NCBI GenBank assembly: GCA_964523885.1
Contig: CAZFYX010000032.1
Coordinates: forward strand, 5,900-69,899
Direction: 5' to 3'
DNA: 64,000 nucleotides
Source: SHXO01 sp964523885
GTDB taxonomy: Bacteria > Pseudomonadota > Gammaproteobacteria > Burkholderiales > SHXO01
Numbering within the stretch: position 1 is the first letter of the stretch; each line of letters opens with the position of its first letter. Positions 59,059-64,000 of the stretch are shown one piece after another. Under the pieces are notes generated by a model. That model had not been told where the DNA came from. It was given only the letters and a program-made list of their open reading frames with translations, and did not search any database. A program made the translations under genes and the position numbers.

Positions 59059-59936
59059 GCGCCGGCGAGGCCTACACCTTCGGCTTCCTCGACGAGCACG
59101 CCAAGAAGGAGGTGCGCCGCGCGATCCTCAAGGCCATCGCCATCCCCGGCTACCAGGTGCCCTACGCCTCGCGCGAGATGCCGATGGGCCGCGGCTTCGG
59201 CACCGGCGGCCTGCAGCTCACGCTGTCCCTGGTGGGCCCCGACGACGTGGTGAAGGTCATCGACCAGGGCGCGGACGACTCGGTGAATGCGGTCAACCTG
59301 CGCCAGTTCATCCATATGACCTGCCCCGGCGTGTCGACCACGACGCACACCGGGGATGCCACGCTCATCCAGTCGCGCCATCGCATACCCGAGCAGGCGC
59401 TCACGGCGCAGCAGATCCTGGTGCTGCAGGTGCCCTACCCGGACCCGCTGGTGGTGGTCGAGCCCTCCGAGGACCGGCGCAAGACCATGCACGGCGAGGC
59501 CGACTACTCGCGCCTGCTGGTGAAGCTCTACGAGGACATCGTCAAGTTCGACGAGATCACCATCTCGCACCGCTATCCGACGCGCATTGAGGGTCACTAC
59601 GTGATCGACCCCTCGCCGATCCCGCGCTGGGACGTGCCCAGGCTGAACGACTCGCCCGCGCTGGTGCTGTTCGGTGCGGGACGGGAGAAGAAGATCTACG
59701 CCGTGCCTCCGCATGCACAGGCGGAGCCGCTGGCGTTCAGCGACGTGCCGTTCCGGGTCGAGGACTTCCGCGACGCCAACGGCCGGCGCCGCAGGTGCAC
59801 GCGCTGCGGCTGCGCCGACTCGTTCCTGGACGAGTTCATGAACGATGCCGGCGAGAAGGTCTGGCAATGCTCCGACACCGACTGGTGTGACACGCAGCGT
59901 GCGCGGCGCGGCCAGGCACAGCGGGAACGGGCATGA
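59055..59936 (+). CDS. phnJ: Radical-SAM C-P lyase PhnJ
   Basis: The protein has 293 residues. The glycyl-radical residue G32 lies in AIPGYQVPYASREMPMGRG, as in E. coli PhnJ. The Fe-S/radical Cys set near the end is C-x2-C-x20-C-x5-C (from CTRC to CSDTDWC). PhnJ breaks the carbon-phosphorus bond of the ribose-1-phosphonate intermediate and releases the alkane, which is methane when the substrate is methylphosphonate. It overlaps phnI and phnK (ATGA at both ends). The motif set shows an active enzyme. Confidence 0.96.
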   Translation: MSAGEAYTFGFLDEHAKKEVRRAILKAIAIPGYQVPYASREMPMGRGFGTGGLQLTLSLVGPDDVVKVIDQGADDSVNAVNLRQFIHMTCPGVSTTTHTGDATLIQSRHRIPEQALTAQQILVLQVPYPDPLVVVEPSEDRRKTMHGEADYSRLLVKLYEDIVKFDEITISHRYPTRIEGHYVIDPSPIPRWDVPRLNDSPALVLFGAGREKKIYAVPPHAQAEPLAFSDVPFRVEDFRDANGRRRRCTRCGCADSFLDEFMNDAGEKVWQCSDTDWCDTQRARRGQAQRERA

Positions 59937-60763
59937 ACAAGGTGCTCGAAGTCCGCCGCCTGGGCAAGCTGCACGGGCCAGGCTGCCCGCTCTGCCTGGA
60001 GTCGACGGGGCCCGAAGCCGACACCAGCCTGTGCCCGCACTGCGGCAGCGTGGTCGCCATCCACGGCGTCAGCTTCGACCTGTACGAGGGCGAGATCCTC
60101 GGCGTCATCGGCGAGTCCGGCAGCGGCAAGTCCTCGGTGGTGAAGGCCCTGTACTTCGACGAGCGCCCCAGCAGCGGCGAGGCAATCTTCTACGACGGGG
60201 CCCGGCAGTACGACCTGTTCGCCCTGGATGCCGCGCGCCAGCGCTGGTTGCGCAACCGCCGCTTCGGGATGGTCTACCAGAATCCGCATCTGGGCCTGAA
60301 CTTCCGCATCACCGCCGGCGGCAACATCGCCGAGCGGCTGCTGATGAGCGACGTGAAGGACTACGGCGCGATCCGCGAGCGGGCCACCACGCTGCTCGCG
60401 CGCACCGAGGTGCAGGTGGCTCGCATGGACGAGTTGCCGCGCAACTTCTCCGGCGGCATGCAGCAGCGCGTGCAGATCGCCAAGGCGCTGGCGACGCGGC
60501 CGCCGCTGCTGTTCCTCGATGAAGTCACCACCGGCCTGGATCTGTCCGTGCAGGCGCGCATCCTCGACCTCATCCTCGAGATCCAGCAGGAGCTGCGCAC
60601 TGCGATGGTGGTCGTCACGCACGACCTCGGCGTGATCCGCCTGCTGGCCGGCCGCGCCCTCGTGATGAAGCACGGCCGGGTGATCGAGTCGGGACTGACC
60701 GACCAGATCCTCGAAGACCCGCAGCATGCGTATACGCAGCGGCTGGTCGCCTCCGCACTGTGA
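59933..60763 (+). CDS. phnK: C-P lyase ATPase PhnK with a Cys-rich N-terminal insert
   Basis: The protein has 276 residues. ABC ATPase core: Walker A GESGSGKSS, signature FSGGMQQRVQIAKAL, Walker B LLFLDEVTTGLDLS. Between the first strand and Walker A lies an insertion with CPLC and CPHC (GPGCPLCLESTGPEADTSLCPHCGSVV), a likely zinc ribbon absent from the short E. coli form. PhnK binds the C-P lyase core. The insert may be a further contact or a metal sensor. It overlaps phnJ by ATGA and is followed by phnL after 10 bases. Confidence 0.93.
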   Translation: MNKVLEVRRLGKLHGPGCPLCLESTGPEADTSLCPHCGSVVAIHGVSFDLYEGEILGVIGESGSGKSSVVKALYFDERPSSGEAIFYDGARQYDLFALDAARQRWLRNRRFGMVYQNPHLGLNFRITAGGNIAERLLMSDVKDYGAIRERATTLLARTEVQVARMDELPRNFSGGMQQRVQIAKALATRPPLLFLDEVTTGLDLSVQARILDLILEIQQELRTAMVVVTHDLGVIRLLAGRALVMKHGRVIESGLTDQILEDPQHAYTQRLVASAL

Positions 60764-60773
60764 AGGGCCGCGC

Positions 60774-61496
60774 ATGATCCACCCGATTCTCGAGGTCGAC
60801 GGCTACTCCAAGCAGTTCCAGCTGCACGAGCAGAGCAAGCTCATACCGTCCGCGCATCACGTCAGCTTCACCGTGCGCGCGGGCGCGCTGACGGCACTGG
60901 CAGGCCCGACCGGCTCGGGCAAGTCGAGCGTGCTGAAGGGCATCTACCGCACCTACCTGCCGAGCGCCGGGCGCATCCTCTACCGCGACCGCGCCGGGCA
61001 GACTGTGGACCTGGCGCTCGCCAGCGACCACCAGGTGCTGGAGCTGCGCCGCCAGGAGATCGCATTCGTCACCCAGTTCCTGCACTGCCTGCCGCGGCAG
61101 GCCACGCTGGACGTGGTCGCACAGCCGCTGCTCCACCTGGGGGTGGCGCGCGCCCAGGCGCGCGAGCGCGCCGGTGCGCTGTTGCGCGCGCTCGCCCTGC
61201 CCGAGCGGCTGTGGAGCGTGGCGCCCGCCACGTTCTCGGGCGGCGAGCGCCAGCGCGTCAACCTGGCGCGCGGCCTCGTGGCCAGTCCGCGCCTGCTGTT
61301 GCTCGACGAGCCGACCGCCAGCCTCGATCCGGAGACTGCCGAGCGCGTGGTGCGGCTGATCGAGGCGCAGAAGGCCGCAGGCGTGGCCATGCTGGCGGTG
61401 TTTCATCAACCCGAGCTCACGCAGCGGCTGGCCGACCAGGTGGTCCGGCTGGCGACGCCGCTCGCCGTGGAGGAACTGCTGGGGCGCATCGCATGA
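60774..61496 (+). CDS. phnL: C-P lyase ATPase PhnL
   Basis: The protein has 240 residues. Walker A is GPTGSGKSS, the signature FSGGERQRVNLARGL, and Walker B LLLLDEPTASLDP. FVTQFLHCLPRQATLDVVAQPLL is a PhnL-type Q-loop region. PhnL is needed with PhnGHI to form ribosyl-triphosphonate and pairs with PhnK. It overlaps phnM by ATGA. Confidence 0.94.
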   Translation: MIHPILEVDGYSKQFQLHEQSKLIPSAHHVSFTVRAGALTALAGPTGSGKSSVLKGIYRTYLPSAGRILYRDRAGQTVDLALASDHQVLELRRQEIAFVTQFLHCLPRQATLDVVAQPLLHLGVARAQARERAGALLRALALPERLWSVAPATFSGGERQRVNLARGLVASPRLLLLDEPTASLDPETAERVVRLIEAQKAAGVAMLAVFHQPELTQRLADQVVRLATPLAVEELLGRIA

Positions 61497-62647
61497 GCAG
61501 CGTGTACCTGACCGGCGCGCAGGTCGTGCTCGCCGGTGAAGTCATCGACGACGGCAGCGTGCTGGTCGAGGACGGCTTGATCGCCGCCGTGAATCCGGAC
61601 TCCGGACGCGGCGCCCGCGAGGTCGACCTGCGCGGCAAGACGCTGATCCCCGGCATGGTCGACCTGCACTGCGATGCGCTGGAGAAGGAGGTCGAGCCGC
61701 GGCCCAACGTGCACTTCCCGCTCGACTTCGCCTGCGCGCAGGCCGACAAGCGCAACGCCGCGGCGGGGGTGACCACGGTGTTCCACGCACTGTCGTTCGC
61801 GAATGAGGAGTTCGGCGTGCGCAACAACGCCTTCGCCGCATCGGTGGCGCAGGCCGTGCACGCGTGGCAGCCGCACGCGCTGGTCGACAACCGCGTGCAC
61901 TGCCGCTACGAGGTGACCGATCCCACCGCCCCGGACATCCTGCTCGGGCTGATGGCGGCCGGCGAGATGCACCTGCTGTCGGTCATGGACCACTCGCCGG
62001 GCCAGGGCCAGTTCAAGGATATCGCCGCGTTCCGGAACTATCTGTCGCGGGCGTACCGGAAGTCCGAAGCGGAGCTGGACACGCTCCTGCAGCGCAAGCT
62101 GGAGCAGGCCACAGGCGCGATGGACCGCATGCGCCGGCTGATCGGCGCGGCGCGTGGCCACGGCATCCCGGTGGCCAGCCACGACGACGACTCGGCCGAG
62201 AAGGTGGAGACGCTCGGCGCGCTCGGCGTGGGGATCTCGGAGTTCCCGATCAACCTCGAGGCGGCAACCGCGGCGCATGGCCGGGCCATGAGCACGGTGT
62301 ACGGTGCGCCGAACATCCTGCGCGGCAAGAGCCAGTCGGGCTCGATGCGGGCGCTGGACGCGGTGCAGGCGGGACTGGCCGACTGCCTGTGCGCGGACTA
62401 TCACCCGGCGACGCTGATCGTCGCGGTGTTCCGCCTGCCCGGGCTGGCCGGCATCGGGCTGGCCGACGCCGTGCGGCTGGTCAGCCGCAACCCGGCACGT
62501 GCAGCGGGGCTCACCGACCGCGGCGAGATCGCAGCGGGGAAGCGGGCCGACCTGGTCGCGGTCGCGCACATCAGCGGGCTGGCCCAGGCAAGCAGCGTCT
62601 ATTGCGCCGGCACCCGCGTCTTCGAGGCCCGCTTCGACCACGACTGA
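61493..62647 (+). CDS. phnM: PhnM, ribose-phosphonate triphosphate pyrophosphohydrolase
   Basis: The protein has 384 residues of the amidohydrolase superfamily. The metal motif is DLHCDALEKEVEPRPN, with later HSPGQGQFKD, SHDDDSAEKV and SDY-like ADYHPA. PhnM removes pyrophosphate from the triphosphorylated phosphonate so that PhnJ can cleave it. It is the last recognised phn gene. No phnF, phnN, phnO or phnP is found in the window, so regulation, PRPP formation and cyclic-phosphate hydrolysis must be encoded elsewhere or dispensed with. Confidence 0.94.
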   Translation: MSSVYLTGAQVVLAGEVIDDGSVLVEDGLIAAVNPDSGRGAREVDLRGKTLIPGMVDLHCDALEKEVEPRPNVHFPLDFACAQADKRNAAAGVTTVFHALSFANEEFGVRNNAFAASVAQAVHAWQPHALVDNRVHCRYEVTDPTAPDILLGLMAAGEMHLLSVMDHSPGQGQFKDIAAFRNYLSRAYRKSEAELDTLLQRKLEQATGAMDRMRRLIGAARGHGIPVASHDDDSAEKVETLGALGVGISEFPINLEAATAAHGRAMSTVYGAPNILRGKSQSGSMRALDAVQAGLADCLCADYHPATLIVAVFRLPGLAGIGLADAVRLVSRNPARAAGLTDRGEIAAGKRADLVAVAHISGLAQASSVYCAGTRVFEARFDHD

Positions 62648-62657
62648 GGGGCGGCCC

Positions 62658-62677
62658 CGGCCCGTATAATCGGGCCG
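62658..62677. promoter_or_regulatory. Consensus -10 box inside a perfect inverted repeat
   Basis: CGGCCCG-TATAAT-CGGGCCG is an exact dyad with the TATAAT at its centre (62665-62670), 31 bases before the AhpD-like gene. There is no good -35 at the usual distance. The hairpin also follows the phnM stop by ten bases and could terminate the phn transcript. A binding protein covering the dyad would block the promoter. Confidence 0.55.
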
Positions 62678-62700
62678 TTTCCCCACCGATCACACCGCCC

Positions 62701-63288
62701 ATGCCGCCCGCCATCAGCCGCTACCACGTCCCCGAGCTCGAGGACCTCCCCGCGGACGTCCGCGACACGATCCTGAAGGTGCAGGAGAAGGCCGGCTTCG
62801 TGCCCAACGTCTTCATCACGCTGGCGCACCGGCCGGACGAGTTCCGCGCGTTCTTCGCCTACCACGACGCCCTGATGCTGCGCGAGGCCTCCGGGCTGAC
62901 CAAGGCCGAACGCGAGATGATCGTGGTGGCCACCAGCGGGGTGAACCACTGCCAGTACTGCGTGGTTGCGCACGGGGCGATCCTGCGCATCTACGCGAAG
63001 AACCCCCAGATCGCTGACCAGGTGGCGATCGACCATCGCAAGGCGGACATCACGCCGAAGCAGAAGGCGATGCTGGACTTCGCGGTCAAGCTGGCCCGCA
63101 CGCCGGAAGCGCTGGAGGAGGCCGACCACCGCGCGCTGCGCGAGCACGGCTTCAGCGACGAGGACATCTGGGACATCGGCGGCATCACCGCCTTCTTCGC
63201 GCTATCCAACCGCATGGCCCACCTGATCGCCATGCGGCCCAACGACGAGTTCTACCTGCTCGGACGCGTGCCCCCGGCGAAGAAGTAA
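62701..63288 (+). CDS. AhpD/carboxymuconolactone-decarboxylase-like peroxidase-related protein
   Basis: The protein has 195 residues. The redox motif is NHCQYCVVAHGAI (CxxC followed by His), as in AhpD-like alkylhydroperoxidases of the uncharacterised peroxidase-related type. VQEKAGFVPNVFITLAHRPDEFRAFFAYHDALM opens the fold. It may act as a reductase partner or peroxide sensor in the cytoplasm. The promoter within the upstream dyad suggests independent expression from the phn operon. It precedes aceE by 92 bases. Confidence 0.88.
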   Translation: MPPAISRYHVPELEDLPADVRDTILKVQEKAGFVPNVFITLAHRPDEFRAFFAYHDALMLREASGLTKAEREMIVVATSGVNHCQYCVVAHGAILRIYAKNPQIADQVAIDHRKADITPKQKAMLDFAVKLARTPEALEEADHRALREHGFSDEDIWDIGGITAFFALSNRMAHLIAMRPNDEFYLLGRVPPAKK

Positions 63289-63305
63289 GCAGTCAGGCCG
63301 GGTTG

Positions 63306-63357
63306 TATAATTTCAGGTTCGCCCTGCATCACGAATTGCATCGCGAAATCTGAACCT
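63306..63357 (+). promoter_or_regulatory. aceE promoter and leader with inverted repeat
   Basis: TATAAT (63306-63311) lies 70 bases before the aceE ATG. Downstream, AGGTTC (63315-63320) and GAACCT (63352-63357) form a spaced inverted repeat bracketing GCATCACGAATTGCATCGCG, in which GCATC/GAATTGC recurs. It could be an operator or leader structure for pyruvate dehydrogenase control; no match to the E. coli PdhR box is seen. Confidence 0.45.
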
Positions 63358-63380
63358 TATCCAGGGGAAGGACGACGACC

Positions 63381-64000
63381 ATGGCTGCACTCCCAGACAT
63401 CGACCCCAGCGAGACCGAAGAGTGGCTGGAAGCCCTCGACGGCGTCCTGGAGCACGAGGGGCCCCAGCGCGCGCACTACATCCTCGAGAAGCTGATCGAG
63501 AAGGCGCGCCGCTCGGGCGCGTATCTCCCGTACAACGCCACCACGGCCTACATCAACACCATCCCGCCGGGTGCCGAGGAGCGCTCGCCCGGCGACTACG
63601 AGATGGAGCACCGGATCCGCTCGGTGAACCGGTGGAACGCCATGGCGATGGTGGTGCGGGCGAACAAGATCTCCTCCGAGCTGGGCGGCCACATCGCCAG
63701 CTTCGCCTCGGCGGCGACGCTCTACGACACCGGCTTCAACCACTTCTGGCACGCGCCGAGCGAGTCCCACGGCGGCGATCTGGTCTACTTCCAGGGCCAC
63801 TCCTCGCCGGGCGTGTATGCCCGCGCGTTCCTGGAGGGCCGCATCACCGAGGAGCAGCTGAAGAACTTCCGCCAGGAGGTGGACGGCAAGGGGCTGGCAT
63901 CGTATCCGCATCCCTGGCTGATGCCCGGCTTCTGGCAGTTCCCCACCGTGTCGATGGGGCTGGGCCCGATCCAGGCCATCTACCAGGCGCGCTTCATGAA
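63381..64000 (+). CDS. aceE: Pyruvate dehydrogenase E1 component, homodimeric (3' end missing)
   Basis: The first 206 residues are present and the frame is open to the right edge. DPSETEEWLEALDGVLEHEGPQRAHYILEKLIEKAR is the family N-terminus, which in AceE binds E2. TAYINTIPPGAEERSPGDYEMEHRIRSVNRWNAMAMVVRAN, HIASFASAATLYDTGFNHFWH and DLVYFQGHSSPGVYARAFLEGR match the thiamine-diphosphate-binding N-terminal domain. The enzyme decarboxylates pyruvate and passes acetyl to the E2 lipoyl domain. Homodimeric AceE is typical of Beta- and Gammaproteobacteria. GGGGAAGGACG precedes the ATG. Confidence 0.95.
   Translation, partial: MAALPDIDPSETEEWLEALDGVLEHEGPQRAHYILEKLIEKARRSGAYLPYNATTAYINTIPPGAEERSPGDYEMEHRIRSVNRWNAMAMVVRANKISSELGGHIASFASAATLYDTGFNHFWHAPSESHGGDLVYFQGHSSPGVYARAFLEGRITEEQLKNFRQEVDGKGLASYPHPWLMPGFWQFPTVSMGLGPIQAIYQARFM

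Overview
This is a 64 kb, very GC-rich, gene-dense stretch of a bacterial chromosome. A homodimer-type pyruvate dehydrogenase E1 (aceE), osmoregulated periplasmic glucan genes (opgG/opgH/opgD), a Liv-type ABC cluster with acyl-CoA ligases and a C-P lyase operon together point to a Beta- or Gammaproteobacterium with an aerobic, metabolically broad lifestyle. No rRNA, tRNA, CRISPR array, insertion sequence or prophage was seen.

Layout. 0-5 kb: a truncated lactonase-like hydrolase, then an overlapping operon of response regulator, orphan substrate-binding lipoprotein and hybrid histidine kinase, and a GNAT protein. 5.6-20 kb: mixed housekeeping and accessory genes (RMD1/YagE protein, LysR regulators, Suv3-type helicase divergent from a SMUG1-type uracil glycosylase, a HAD phosphatase fused to a P-loop ATPase, a DoxX/DODA pair under a LysR gene, an enolase-superfamily enzyme, YihY). 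20.3-27.5 kb, minus strand: an eight-gene operon headed by a complete copper membrane monooxygenase (pmoC-pmoA-pmoB; AMO/pMMO superfamily). It is followed by a membrane-anchored periplasmic protein, copC, a CopD-cytochrome c-redoxin fusion, a periplasmic HGG protein and a secreted esterase/depolymerase-like lipoprotein. A clear sigma70-like promoter lies before pmoC, and a double cyclic-nucleotide-binding-domain protein is divergent from it. 28.8-36.5 kb: a flavoprotein and opgG-opgH-opgD. 36.7-43 kb: an MFS carrier, enoyl-CoA hydratase, CaiB CoA-transferase and hydrolase, an HtrA-like pseudoprotease and an SDR. 43-53.7 kb: an aminotransferase, a DUF1328 peptide, and fadD-like/livG/livH/livM/livK/livF/paaK-like genes for uptake and CoA activation of an organic acid. 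53.7-62.6 kb: a complete C-P lyase operon phnDCEEGHIJKLM. 62.7-64 kb: an AhpD-like protein and the start of aceE.

Most notable: (1) the copper monooxygenase operon with its unusual accessory proteins. It lacks hydroxylamine and methanol dehydrogenase neighbours in this window, so its substrate is open; a short-chain alkane or methane is more plausible than ammonia. (2) The C-P lyase operon 26 kb away, which could release methane from methylphosphonate. Whether the two systems are linked is untested. (3) A family of intergenic elements made of 7-8 nt tandem repeats arranged as long inverted repeats, concentrated between 37.9 and 51.6 kb and sitting between liv genes. (4) The sensor operon with an orphan solute-binding protein. 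(5) A catalytically dead HtrA-like protein.
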